The notes below the pieces were generated by a model. That model did no database searches. It was not told the DNA's origin and was given only the letters and a program-made list of their open reading frames with translations. Both the position numbers and the translations under genes were made by a program. A stretch of 64,000 bases of DNA from Tetrahymena elliotti 4EA (Eukaryota > Ciliophora > Oligohymenophorea > Hymenostomatida > Tetrahymenidae), in contig JH720300.1 of NCBI GenBank assembly GCA_000231825.2, positions 298,178 through 362,177 of the forward strand, read 5' to 3'. Of the stretch, positions 37,481-50,387 are shown in pieces. Each line of letters opens with the position of its first letter. Position 1 is the stretch's first letter.

Positions 37481-40443
37481 TCAATCTTTTCTATTATTTT
37501 TTAAGAAATTTTAGTCTTCTAATTCTTTCTATTATCTCATTTTCTAAAAGTAAGATTCAGATCCTTTCAACCACTCCTTTGGAGGCATACCTTTTTTTAT
37601 ATTTTAACAAGTTTGAGTATTTAATTATAAAAATATATGAGATTAATTACCCTTTTTACTTTCATTTGATTCTATTTAAATATTGAAAGTTGTGCAATAA
37701 CGTCTAAATGTAACATCATCCAATAATACTTAGAATTTTACATTACCATAAGGATATTATTTAGTTTATTTATAATCATATTGTTCATTTTCAAGTCTTG
37801 AAATATTTGCATTTCTATTAAAAAATATAAAATTTATAATTTGTTAAAGATAATAATATAAATATAATTACGCAAATAACCATTTATATCTCTCTTCGTG
37901 GGTATTGAGAGGATTAACTATGGTATAATACTTTTTGTTCATAAGGTGGTTTACTTTTTGCTCAAGAATTTGAGTTAATTTTTTGATATTTGTATTATAT
38001 AAAGCAGAAACAGGTACAACTGGGAAATCTTACTTCAAAGCAGATTAATAATCAACATTCTCTTCTAAAAGATCCATCTTATTCCATACTTCAATCTAAA
38101 TTTATTTTCATTATTTTAAAACAATATTTTAACGTTTTTAAAAAACTTTACCATTTTATTAGTGTAGAATTGTTAATCAAATCCAAGCTATTTAAGAACT
38201 TTTAAGACAGTCTTTTTTTAATCTTCAGTATGTGGATGTGAAATATCTCTAACATGAAGTACTAAATCAGCATGTTCAACTTCCATCAAAGTAGATTAGA
38301 AAGAATCGACTATAAAAATACATAAAAAATAAATTTTTAAAAATCTAACAAAAGAATTTATTTACCTAATTCGTGAGGTAAATCAGTAATAAAACCAATG
38401 GTATCAAGTAAGATAGCTTGTTAACCAGAAATGAGCTTCAACCTATTTATTTGAAAAATCAAGTTAAATATTTCAATTAAAAAATAAAATATTTAAAAAA
38501 AACAAATAAAAATTAAATTAAAATAAAAAATTATTCTCTTTACTTTCTTGAAGTAGTTGAAAGGGTTTAGAAAAGATTATCCTTGCTTTCTACTACATCT
38601 TTTTTAATCAAAGCATTCATTAATGCACTCTTACCAGCGTTTGTGTATCCAATCTAGTTTAAGAATTAGAAAAGAAGTATTAATTTAATCAAATTTTGTG
38701 ATTAAAAATTTTTATTTTCAAAGAAATTATTTTAAATATTTACTAAGGCTATAGTGGGAACGCTATTATATTGTCTCTTTCTTTTTTCACGAAGGAAGCT
38801 TTGGTTTTCAAGAAGTGAAGAGAGTTCTTTTTTAAGTTTTGATAATTTGTCATTAACAAGACGTCTTTAAAGTTCTAATTAGGTTTCACCTTCACCCTGT
38901 ACTTTACCTTTAGCAGCTCTAGCTTTAGCACTAACGACTTCTAATGAAATTTCTTAAGCAGTCATTAAGTCTCCTTTAAAAATATTGTACATTGCATTAA
39001 AAGTGGTTCCTCCTTCTCTTTAGAGCTTTGTTTTCAAGTAATTCAAAAAGCAAACTTCGATTTAGTGACGAGCTATTTGAGTTTGAGCTCTCTTGGCAAA
39101 AATTTGCAAAATCATGGTAAATCTATCAAAAACTCTAATTTTTTTGCCACTGCTATTATCATAATCTTATGTTTAGATGGGTTCGTCTCCTTCTGCTTCT
39201 GTGTCTGAGCTGTACATAGGGTTTTTCTTAAAGAATACTTCATCTTCTCTTCCATTCACTATTCCAGTCCATAACCTTCACATGCCATTAAATAATAATC
39301 CATCATCATTGATTTTTAAATATAAATTGAATAAATATTAAGCAAATCAAATTTAATCCAAGACAAATAAATAAAATAAAAAAAGTATTTATTACCTTTC
39401 TAAGTTTTTGTGTTGAGTTGGTGTTAGTTCAGTATTAATAAATACACAATCTATTGAATTATCTTTAATATATATTCCAATATCCATGAGCTTTCCCTTT
39501 GTGAAAAATGACTTTCCAATAATTTTCTTCATCTTGATCAAAGAACTCTTTGCTATTGATTCCCTTACAATTTTGTTTCTCCATTCATGAAACATATCAC
39601 CATCATCTTCTGTATCTGATTAATCATCTACTATTATACCATTTTTCTTTTAAAAATAAAATTAGAAGATATTCCAAAGGGTAGTTCATTGATATTATAA
39701 ATTAATTAATATATATGCAGCAGTGGTAGAGATATCCTTATTTGGATTCATTTATTTTTATTCAAAGAATAAAATGCAATTTAAACTATTTAATAAAGAA
39801 ATAAAATAATTTTTTTACATAATAAGTTCCTTTGAAGTAATGAGTGTAAATATAATCCCCATCTTTTACATTTGCTTAATCAAAATACTACCACCCTTCA
39901 TCTAATTCAGGACGGTCGTCTTATTTTTTGGGGTTTTTATTTTTATTTTTTCTTTTATTTTTACTTTCATAATTTGCAATTTCAATATGCTCTGTTTCAT
40001 TCTCTTCCTCGTCTTCTTTTTACAATTATTAAACTTTTTTATCATATTCTTCTTTCCAGTAAGGTCCTTTTTAAACCTAAATAATCAAATTTAATTGTTA
40101 GGCATTGCTATCAAATAATTATTTACATTCCAATCTAAAGATTTTGCTAAACCAACAGCTTCTTCAGCCAAATATAATTCCATAAGTGGACCCTTGCTTT
40201 ATTTTAAATTTTTAACAATTTTAGAATTGATTTTATTTGCTAACTGCTTTACTTAGGATAGAATATGGGGTGGAGAACCATGCAATTAGTTTCATATCCA
40301 ATTTATTTCTACTATTATTTATCTTAAGTTAAACTTTGTTTCCTGAAATCAAACTACTCTTTTTCAGAATATCTATAAACTTCCTTGAAAACGAACTATT
40401 ATTTGAGGAAGGTTTACCTTCTGAGCAGTAGTGATTTTATCAT
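37481..40443 (-). CDS. GTPBP6: HflX-family GTPase (GTPBP6-like), probably mitochondrial
   Basis: HflX proteins are GTPases that split or rescue ribosomes; the eukaryotic GTPBP6 form works on mitochondrial ribosomes. Visible in order on the minus strand: a basic N-terminus (MIKSLLLRRQTFLKQQF) that could be a mitochondrial presequence; the HflX N-terminal domain with MDIGIYIKDNSIDCVF and ELTPTQHKNLER; the helical linker with KLKKELSSLLENQ; G1 as GYTNAGKS; G3 as DTIGF; G4 as NKMD; and G5 near VVPVSAL. The C-terminus ends at TGA 37481-37483. Several short introns interrupt the G domain. The frame between the presequence and the first conserved segment needs an extra intron (about 40262-40300), so the exact 5' structure is unsure; the ATG at 40443 is the best candidate. 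Confidence 0.8.
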
Positions 40444-41139
40444 TACAAAAAAAGCAAATTTTAATCAGATTAAAAGGTCTTTAACAATATATGTATCTTA
40501 AATTCAATATTAATTTTAATAAAGAAATTCTAAAATTTTCTTGAATTATTTGTATCAATCAATCAATTAATTATTTGTATATTAACTTTTCAAGCAAGTA
40601 TTTATTCAACCTTATTTATTCTATTTTTATCAAAATTATTGCTTACACATTATTTTAAAATAATTTATTCATTGATGTCAAAATGTTTTAATATTTGAAT
40701 TTGTATCATTTTAAAGATATTAATGAGTAATAAAGTAAATATTTTTCAGCAAATAAATTTTATTTTTACATTTTTGTTGATTTAATAATTGATTTTGAGC
40801 TCTAGCAGCTCTTCTAAATAATAAATAAATGTGTTAAAAGTACCTCTTAGAAAAACAAGAATTATTAAAAATTGATAAAGTCATTTTATGGTAAACAAAT
40901 ATTATTCGATAAATTTAGTACACTTATATAACAATATAGAGATAGATATTTTATCTAATTGATGATAATTAATATCTTTTAAGGATTTTTTAATATGTTT
41001 TCAAAACATTTAAAAGATTAATTTTTGCTACTTTTTTTCACTTTGGATGTTATTTGTTAGTTATTCGCTAAATATTTCATGCAATAATAATAAAATAAAA
41101 AGATATTTTTGAATGATTGATTTCAGTTTTTAATTTGCT
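40444..41139. other. Intergenic spacer
   Basis: About 0.7 kb, AT-rich, between two minus-strand genes: the 3' side of WASHC3 and the promoter side of the HflX gene. No coding or RNA signal noticed. Confidence 0.5.
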
Positions 41140-42660
41140 TCATTCTTCTTTAGGTAAATATTGCTGTTAATATTTAAATAAGAATTTTAAATAAACAAAG
41201 CTTTTTAAAATTTAAATTAATATATTACATCAAGAGTGCTGGGATCATAACCTTCAGCAGCCATTTTTTATTTAACTGAACCAACAGGAATACCAACTTT
41301 AGTCATTTTTATATACTTTTTCATGTTATCTTTTATTTAAAACTAAATTTAGACTATATATTAAAAAAGAATAAAATACCGTCTAATTCTTCTACAGGTG
41401 CAGCTTCTTAATTTTATTCTGCTGCAGGTGCATTACTTGGAGCTTAACCAGGAGCCATAGGAGGAGGGGGTATAGGAAGACCACCTGGTGTATTCATAGG
41501 AGGTGGTATAGGTAATCCTCCTTAAGAAATAGGTGGTGGAGGAGGTGGTAAGGATGATCCACCTGGAATTCCAGGAAGACCTAAATTTAGAGGAGGTGGA
41601 GGAGGTGCATTAGCATTAACAACAATTCCAGGTAAAGAAGGAGGTGGAGGAGGAGCACTACTGTTAACAAAAATACCTGGGACAGCTGGAGCATTTGGTA
41701 CTGGAGGAATATTTAATGGTGGAGGAGGAGGTATACCCATAGAAGGGGGTAGTGGTAAATTCAAAGGAGGAGGTGGAGGAGCACCTGAATTTACTACTAT
41801 ATTCAGTTGTGGAGCAGGGGGAGCGTTAGAATTAACAACAATTCCAGGTAAGCCTTGTGGAGGGGGAGGAGGAGCACTTGAATTTACAAATATTCCTGGA
41901 GCCAAAGGTGGAGCTGGAGGTGCATTACTATTAACTACTAATCCATTTTATTATTGCTAATATTACATTTATTGCTAGTCATACTATTATTACTATTGCT
42001 ATTACTACTATTAATTTCCTTGCTATTGATCTATTTAGTTAGAAGAGTTATAATATACACTCAATTCAGGTTTTGGAATATCAGGTAAAACATTATAAAA
42101 CTCAGGGTTAACAGAATCTAATTTTTTTTCTAACAAAAGAAGCTTTTAATCAATAGATTCAAGGAGCTCTTCAATCTAAAGCTAGTCATTTTCAAGACGG
42201 AACCCAACTCTATTTATATTTATTAACAATTAAATCAATCTTATAAAAAACAATAAATGAAGTAATTTGTTTAAAAATTTCCAATATAAAATTATTCATC
42301 TCATTCTTTTTATAAATTCATTATTCTAATTTGAAAGTAGTTCTCATCTTTTCCCTTCAAATTAATAACCAAATTTAATATTATTTCATTTTAATAACAA
42401 TCAATCAAAGGATAAATGAAATATATTATTATTTTTATTGCTAATGAGATGAAAGTGTTAATCTTTCTAATTTCATGCTAATAAATATTTTACTTATTTA
42501 TAAAATCTACAGTATTGATGATAAATTCATTAACGACACCTAAAGACTATCTGATTGGGATGCTTTCTAATTAAGATAAATCAATTCCCTATTATTCTTA
42601 TTATTATAAAGCACCAGATTAATTGCCATCCATTGGAGGATTTGATGCTTAATCACTCAT
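41140..42660 (-). CDS. WASHC3: WASH complex subunit 3 (CCDC53) with poly-proline repeats
   Basis: WASHC3 belongs to the endosomal WASH complex that activates Arp2/3. ATG at 42660. Exon 1 carries GIDLSQLESIPIRQSLGVVN and FIINTVDFINK, matching the start of human CCDC53 (GIDLTKVPAIQQ...). A 5' coiled coil follows (QLQIEELLESIDQKLLLLEK), then LDSVNPEFYNVLPDIPKPE. A proline-rich region (about 41410-41940) has repeats of the type GIFVNSSAPPPPP and GIVVNSNAPPPPP. The C-terminal signature is YIKMTKVGIPVGSVKQKM then AAEGYDPSTLD (human YLKMVQVGVPVMAIRNKM). A last intron leads to a tiny exon DQYLPKEE and TGA 41140-41142. The human protein is about 194 residues and lacks the long proline repeats. These are likely profilin or SH3/WW ligands, giving the subunit its own actin-monomer delivery arm (inference). 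Confidence 0.88.
41410..41945 (-). repeat. Poly-proline tandem repeats in WASHC3
   Basis: About six imperfect copies of a unit [I/V]-V-N-[S/A]-x-A-P-P-P-P-P joined by Leu/Gly/Ile-rich spacers (LPGI, VPGI, LNLPL). On the plus strand they appear as ggaggtggagga runs, the most GC-rich block of this part of the window. Confidence 0.85.
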
Positions 42661-43701
42661 TTGATATAACGCAATATGTTCTTTTCAATTATAGTGTATA
42701 AAATATCTTTCTTTTGTCCTGTTTAACTTGAAACCTTATTTGTTATCAGTACTTTTATAAAAATAGTTTTGATAAGCTGCTATAATAATAAATACTTTAG
42801 TTAATTACTATTTAATATATATTATAATAAAAGAAAATAGAATCAGGAACCTTATTGATAAAATTTAATAATTTAAGGATAAATCATTCATTTTAAGGTA
42901 AATAAATATCATGTATATCTTTCTCAAATCTAATTATCTTACATAAATTATAAATTAGCTTTATCAAAACATAATACTTATATACATGTATGCATACCTA
43001 CCTAACCTAATCCTAATCTTAATTTTCTAAGATATCAAATTTTTCCATATGAGCAAAAAATAGTTGATCAGGTATCAAATAAAAATAATTTGAAATAAAC
43101 CATTTAGCTTTTGAATATTTTTTAAAACCTAATGATAATGATTAAATATGCTTATGATTTTCTAATAATATTTATTCTTTCAGCTAAAAATGGTTTTTAA
43201 AAAATGCAATGATTTTAGGTATTTCTCTAACTTATTCATACATGCTATTTATTATTTATTTGAGATACTTTTTAAATTTTTTTAAAAATTTTTTTATGTA
43301 AGTTAAAGTATTTTATAATTATTATTTTATTTAAATAACCTACTTGGTGTCATTTTGTCATTTCTCTTTACGAGGATGCTCAATCTTTTAACTTACATCA
43401 ACAAACAAATAAGTTGAAATTTATATTTAAATAAGACATAATTTAATAGAATAATTTCATACTAAATTAGCTTTTTAAATTTTAAATATAAAAGATTAAA
43501 TTTAGAATATTCAAAATACTTAGAATCAGATAAATAATTTATTGATATTTTGATAGAAAAAAATTTGATATTATTTACAAGTAGACAAATAAATGGTTTT
43601 TGACATAAATAAGTTTAATAAGTAAAATTTTTAATGTTCTTTTAACTAAAATCATTTTTTAAAAATGAAAATGATTCTGTGAAAAGATAATAAAAACTGA
43701 T
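42661..43701. other. Intergenic spacer
   Basis: About 1 kb of AT-rich DNA between WASHC3 and the channel gene, both on the minus strand. No coding region seen. Confidence 0.45.
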
Positions 43702-46700
43702 TCACTTATCTGCTAATTTACAACTTTCAAGAAGCATATTAATAGCATTATTTCCTTTTTAGCTTGATAAAAATTATTCTTCTAGAGAGTGTTACAACTG
43801 TTAAGGTGAAAGTTCTAAATCAAGTTTTCTTTTATTTCGAGGTCTCCCTTTTTTAACTAAATTTTAGCTTCCAAATTTTTTTCTTGGCTTTCTGGAGGTT
43901 TTTAGAGATTTTTTTTAGGCAATATTCTTTAGATGCTAGATAGTCTTATAGTTTTCTAAAACCAAATCGTAGTTGTTATGAGGAAGAAAGTTTTAAAATA
44001 ACTTCATACTTTCAAATTAAGGAATGACAAATAGTGTTTCAAATGCTTCAGTATAAATTTAATCTTCGAAATTGCTTTGTTGATGAGTAAGTTATTTATT
44101 TTAGTCTTCTTCTTCTTCTTCTTCTACTCCAGCTAGATTTTATTCATCTTCATTTTTGTTTTGGCTTACAATAGAATTTAGCTTCGTCTGTAGTCCTTTT
44201 GTCTTTTTTGTTTTATTTGATGAAGAAAAATTTGAAAGCTGTCTTGATAAAATCATATTAAAACTCTGAAGTTAATTGTGACTTTAATTTCCAATAAAAG
44301 ATTGTATAGAATGTTATTAATGCTACTATATTCCAGTAAGGGACTATTATTATTAATATTAGTTATTTTATTTATTTTGATTAGAGCTTCTTTTTGAATA
44401 TGAAGATAGTTCTCTTAATTAGCTATTAGATGTATTACTTGATGGTTAATAAGGATTTAACTCATTTTAAAAAGATAATTTTGATTAATTTTTTTAAATT
44501 AAAGATGAACCTAAACTATTAATCATGCTTCCAATTGCATTCTACTATCCTGAAACAAAGTTGATAGAATTTCTTTTAGGTGATAACTATGGATTTTTAA
44601 TATTCAGTAAATTTGAAGTATTTATCAAACCTTATTAATTTTATTAATTTATCTGCATTTGTTAGTTAGTTCCATTTTTGATGAGAGTTTATTATGAATT
44701 TTTTTAATTTATTTTAACTTTTGGTAATTAACTAATGCTGCTTTAGGCCTTATTTCTGATAGGTTATTCCTCTAAAAGAGGAGATAAGCACATTGAATAT
44801 TATTAATTCTAAATAGTTTAATAAGAAACTATTTTCTCTGAATCAACTATTCCTCCAACAACAGCATCTTAGATTAATTAATTTGAAGGAATTTAAAATT
44901 CTGAAATCGCATTATTAATAGGAAGAATTTATTAAATATTTTATTAGTGGAGTCTTTATGAATCATCTATATTCATCGTTTATGTCTAAGTCTTTATACT
45001 TAATTTTTTTAGATCTTTAAATGATTTTCTATTTCTTTAAATTTCAGTTTTTGAATAAATCTTATCATCTAATGGTTCTGAATTTGATATATGTTAATCT
45101 TCATTAGCTATTATATGTGTACCTTCACTTATTTAGTCACAGTAATCATTACACAAAGATGTCAAAGATTTAGATTTGAGCTAAACAAAAGATTACTTAA
45201 AAAGATTTATATTTCTTTTATTCTTTTTAAATGAATCATCATACTTATCAAATTCATTATAGTTTTTAAAATCAGATGAAAATGCAGAATTAAATGTCTT
45301 CTGCTATTTCTTTTAATTTTACTGCTTTTTAGAGGTTTTAGAACGATTAAATTTTGGTTCTTAATCCTTTTTTTATTTAAGAGAATCATCTTATAATGTC
45401 TTTTTGGATACAAACAAAGCATTTCTTCTTTTTTAAGCATATAATTAAAAGCTATTGTATGTACCTTCATTTAATTACGATTAATCAATATCATCTCCCA
45501 TATATTGCATATCAGTATCATCCTCATCAAGCAACCAAACTATTTCATTTTAACTTTTACTAAAAATTAACTAAGGAGAACAACTGATAAAAATTTCATC
45601 ATCTTCATATTCAAGGAGTTAATAAAACTCATTATCTTTAAATTAAAAGTTGAATTAAATTAACTCAATAAATAAATAAATAAAAATATCAATACTTTAT
45701 TAAATATCTAAATGTCCTTCATCAAAAATCTAGCTATCATAAACAAAATTTTTTGGAAGTCTAAGTCTGAAAAATCTAAGTTAATTCCTCATATATTTTA
45801 CATTTCCAAAGTTTGATCTCTTCATTTTTCTACAAAAATCTTACCTTTTTTAAGGCTAAATAGAATTTTTATGAAGATTGATTTTAAATAATTGATTCAA
45901 ATAGTAAATCAAATAGAAATTTAAATTTTCTAAATACTTACTTAATCACAAATGTAACGCTTCAAAAGCAATTCTCTGTTGACTTCATAATGCAAAAGTG
46001 GGCAATTTATGATACTATGAAACTTGTTATTACAAGATTTACATTCTTTTAGGATATTATGTTCATTCTTAAGTCTGATATTATGGACAAGTGTGCAGTA
46101 TTATTCATAGTCTTACCTATAATTTTGCAGTATATCTACAAACACATCTTTTTGTAGATATGCTACTTATGATGTATTTTTAGAAATATACTCATACTTG
46201 CATGGAAGATTGCTTAAAAAGCTCTCGTCATCAAATGTGTCTCCCTTTGATTTATTTTAGAAAAAAATTTAATTTAATCCATTTAAAACTAAAATTTTAT
46301 AAGAAAAAAGTTATTTTCATTTATTTCTTAATCATCTAATTTACCTGCTTTAAAACTTAAATGGTAATTTATTATTGCTAACTATTATATGAGGATTCCC
46401 TTAGTTTTATAACTTGATAAATTTCTCCAGTAACTACAAAATATAAATTTTTAGAGGGTTTTCCTTGTTAGATTATACAATCTCCTGTTCCATAAACTGC
46501 CTCGCTAAATTAAGATGAGACTTCTTGTTTAACTTTATCTGTAAAGTAATTTGTAAAAAGGGGAATTTAGCTAATAACCTTAGTAAAAAACTCAAAATAG
46601 ATTTCATCTCTCACACTTTTTCCCATATTTTAGATGAGTTATTTACCCTTTTAAGGATTATCATTTTAGTTTCTATGTGAATATTCTAAGAACCTTATTA

Positions 46701-48602
46701 CCTATAATTTATCAAACATAAATTTTAGTAAATATATTGTTTAAACTTTACTTTATTTTAGTTTTATTTTGAAATATTTCTATCCTTCATGTATGTCAGG
46801 ATTAAATTTTTATTAGCTTTCAGTTCCTAAATTTATGTTTATTTGTCTTTAACAATGCTTCCTATAGTATTAATAGCAAAGGCAAATATTCCACAACTAA
46901 AACATGTTTAAAAAATAACATATATTCTTTCATATGTATTGATAGGAGTAATATCTCCAAAACCCACTGTAATCATAGATATTATAGCAAAATAAATAGA
47001 AATCACATAGTTTTCAAAAAATGAAGCATCTTTCAAACCATTTTTAACAATCCAGTTATTCTCTTCATCAGAATTTAAACCAACATAATGAAATCCACAC
47101 CCACAAATGTGAGCAACAAGTAAAATTTAGTAAAGAAGCTAAAAAAGCTAAAAAGATATAGGAAATTTTTGGCTCAGCATAAAATGTTCATCAATCTTTT
47201 AATATTTTATTTAATATAAATTTTTTTATTTTACACATAGAGGATAGAGGGAGGGTGAAAGAATAAATTATATCAATTCAAACAAAAAAATGTTTATTAA
47301 TAAAAAATTTCAAAAAAAAAATTATGTTTAAATAAATTCCTTGTTTGATAACCCTCTCATTTTTAACAATAGTAATAATAAAATATTCTTTACTTTTTCA
47401 AAGATTTGTTACATTTAGAAAATTCTGATTAGAAATATCAGAGTATAGTTTGAATGGTTATGATTTACATATAAAGCACTAGCTGTAATAATATCAAAAA
47501 TTAAATAGTTTTAGAAGTAATTTTTATAAGCAGATATCCTATCAACAACAGCAATACCTTCTTTGTAATATCCTTTATTCATTTTGAATAGGATTTCAAA
47601 AAAGAAGTAAAACAGAGGTATTTACTCAAAAAACAATATAATATATTAATTATTTATATCTACAGTAAAGCAAATTTTTATAGGTAAGAAGAAAAATTAA
47701 CTGAGAATTAATATAAAAGACTAAATTTCTTAAGCAACAACTATAAAATGGGATGGGTCTATGACAGGGATTAATGTGAACTTTTTCCAATTATTTTTAA
47801 TAGAACTGATAACTTTATCTCTAATTTTAATATTTTTATTTATTTTATGAAGCTTAACACCAAATGATTTGTCATTTATTAACCCAAAATGGTATTCTTT
47901 AAGTGTGAATATATTTCTTATAGAAATAAATTTATTAAGAAGAAACTTAAATTTAATAATAAAATAAAAGATGTTTAAATAGTTTTTAGATGTTTCTCTA
48001 TTACTTATAACATTATATGTTCTATAGTTTTCTTCTGTATGCTCTTTCAAGTTATTTTGCTTTGTTGAAATCGATCCTTAAGAAATTCTTTACATACCAT
48101 AAAAAGGATTATCCTTTTAATTTTCACGAGCTTTTTCTGTTTGGTCTACTTCTGAAAATTATTCACTACTTTCTATTGATTAAAAATTATGCTTGTTAAA
48201 TAAAATCTACTTTTAAGTTAGATAAACCATTTGTTCTATTTGTATAAAATAAATTTATTTTAAAAATTATTTACTTATTGAAGACTAAGGAGTTTCAACA
48301 CCATCATAGTAGTTGAGCTGTCTTTAATCTTATGTAGGTATTAGATTATCCGAATTTTTATTATCATTGATTATAAAATCTTTAAAATGTATTTCAAAGT
48401 TATCAGATTATTTTTGTTAACAAAAAGAGTAATTAAAATGATCTTTAATTCTTTGTGTTTCATAAAAACTAGCTGCCATAGCCTATTTTCTCTAATTTTA
48501 ACCATTGATAAGAGCCCTATCTGTAATATCAACAACCATAGTTTCAATATTTCTAAATGCAGAACTGCAATCGCAGTTTGTTTGATTTTCATGGCTATCC
48601 AT
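43702..48602 (-). CDS. Cyclic-nucleotide-binding-domain K+ channel (CNG/EAG-like)
   Basis: ATG at 48602, TGA at 43702; about 1,400 residues. An acidic N-terminus precedes a soluble linker and the membrane region: S1-like FIVVAQEIQSFILILSQFFF, later hydrophobic spans, an S4-like IFLIRIFQMQQIFE, and a pore helix and filter SMITVGFGDITP (GFG-type, K+-selective) followed by S6. A C-linker leads to a cyclic-nucleotide-binding fold (YGTGDCIIQQGKPSKNLYF, VVTGEIYQV, about 46370-46560). A Cys/His cluster CKSCNNKFHSIINCPLLHY follows (about 46010), common in ciliate channels of this type. The long acidic/Lys/Gln-rich tail (45925-43702) is one open exon and ends near KKGRPRNKRKL, an AT-hook-like basic patch. 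Ciliates have a large family of such channels acting in ciliary excitability; the ligand preference is not readable here. Introns are frequent in the 5' half. Confidence 0.85.
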
Positions 48603-49682
48603 TATTTATCAAAATTAGTGCTGGATATAGTACCACAACAATTATTTGTAGCAGTTTTATTAAGATTTTCTAGATTTTAAAGGTAGTATTTTCAGTGGTG
48701 ATGAATTATTTTTTTTATTAGATATAATAGTCTTTGCTCAAAAGTATTTTTAAAATTTAAAACACTTTATTTAAAAATAAAGTAGAAGTTATGAATAAGT
48801 TAACACCTAAACTTTTAAATAATTAAAGGTTTCTGTTTTTTACAAACTATTCAATAATCTTCATAACTAAAAACAAATAAATTTCAACTTGACATATTAA
48901 AAATTTACAATAAACTAAATATCAGAATAACTTACTTTTGATTAAACATACAAACTCAAAAGCAATAAATACAAGCATAATTTTTACTCTAAAATTGATT
49001 TGATTGAACAAATCATAAATCATTCTTGTAAATGAAAATAACTATTAATTCATTTTTTAATTTTTAATTTATTGCATTAATAATACATTTTAAATACAAT
49101 ACACAATAAAGAAACAAATTAAATAATATTTCTGAGTAAACCATAATGTAAATACTATTCAAACAAAATATCTTTAAAACAAATATATGTTTATTTTTAT
49201 TGTTGTAATTAAGAGTCTTACTTATTATTTAAAGTGTGATACATGTTATGAAGTTTTTTGGATGAAATTGACATAAAGAAATAAATAAAATGCATAATTT
49301 TAAAAATAGATTTTTGTAAATTAACAAAAATTCCATTTATTTTATAAATACTCTAATTTCTCATTAATTAGGAGCATCCTCTTTGCTGCCCAATATTAAA
49401 GGGCTATATTGTAATTATAAATAAAATTTTAATGAAAACCAAGCTAGCTTAATAAAAGAAATAGAAATTATATGGAAGATAATAAATAAAAGTGTATAAT
49501 AAAAAACAGCTATTCATAAATTTTGTTTACGAAAAATTAAAAATTTGTTCTATACTAATGAAAAGAATTGATTTCGTTAATTTTATATATATATATGTAA
49601 ATGAATCCTAAGATTCTACCAGTTTATCATTGTCTCAACAAATAATATTTAATTTTATAGTATATGGATTTATTTTATTTAA
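48603..49682. other. Intergenic region
   Basis: About 1.1 kb, very AT-rich. The only non-AT patch is 49371-49412, which can form a short gccc/gggc hairpin. No gene seen. Confidence 0.4.
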
Positions 49683-50387
49683 TCATTGATTTTTTTCATC
49701 AACAATGACACCATCTATTGGTAAGTACATGGTTCCAATTGTGATACCATCATTTTATGTCTCTATGTGGATTTCGTTAATTCCAAAATTAATTTACAAC
49801 ATTTAGTCTGTTTTAAAATATTAATTATTTAGAATGAAGAGATGTGCTTTTCTTTTAAAATAATAATTGAATAAATACCTTTCTTTGGCAAGGTTCTTAT
49901 GTAAATTGGAATAGTAAATATTTTAGTTAATAATATCTTTAAAGAATAGAATCTTCAACTATCAATAAAATTATTTTACCATTTTGATATTTTTATTAGA
50001 TATTTAGAAATATCTATTGCTTGAATAAACATACTTTGTGCAATGAAACATTCTACAATAATTACTGAAGTAAATAATTTAATTTTATTGCAATTATCTA
50101 TGTCTATGCAATCTCTTGTGTTTAGAAATCAATTTCAAGAAAATCTCAAAAATAATTTATAAAAAATACCTGAATCTTCTTATTTATTATAATATAAGAT
50201 GTACTTTTTATTTTGGAGATATTTACTAATTTTCTTTACAAATTATATTATATAGCAAGTTATAGAAATTGTTTAAATTTGTATGAGCTTAAATAAGTAA
50301 TTTCTTGAGAAATTTCTCTCTAATTAGTCGAGAATACTCTAATAATATCAGCTTATAGTGTTCTAAGTAAACAAAAATAAAATTCAT
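49683..50387 (-). CDS. Doubtful small multi-exon gene, unknown function
   Basis: An open exon starts MNFIFVYLEHYKLILLEYSR at 50387 and runs to about 50165 with coding-like composition. After a probable intron, later exons include FKDIINQNIYYSNLHKNLAK. The last reads INFGINEIHIETQNDGITIG, then TMYLPIDGVIVDEKNQ to TGA 49683-49685, which is distinctly non-random and GC-richer than the flanks. Joining them requires two very short introns (about 21 and 27 nt). No family recognised. The 3' exon is the best-supported piece; the rest could be noncoding. Confidence 0.3.

Noticed and set aside
44104..44128. CTT trinucleotide run as a noncoding microsatellite
   Set aside because: It encodes an acidic Glu run in the channel tail on the minus strand.
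45207..45470. 87-residue minus-strand basic frame
   Set aside because: It is an out-of-frame shadow of the channel's C-terminal tail, which is open through this interval in the correct frame.
49371..49412. Possible small structured RNA (gccc/gggc hairpin)
   Set aside because: The stem is only four pairs, with no recognisable promoter, box motif or family. Too weak to call.
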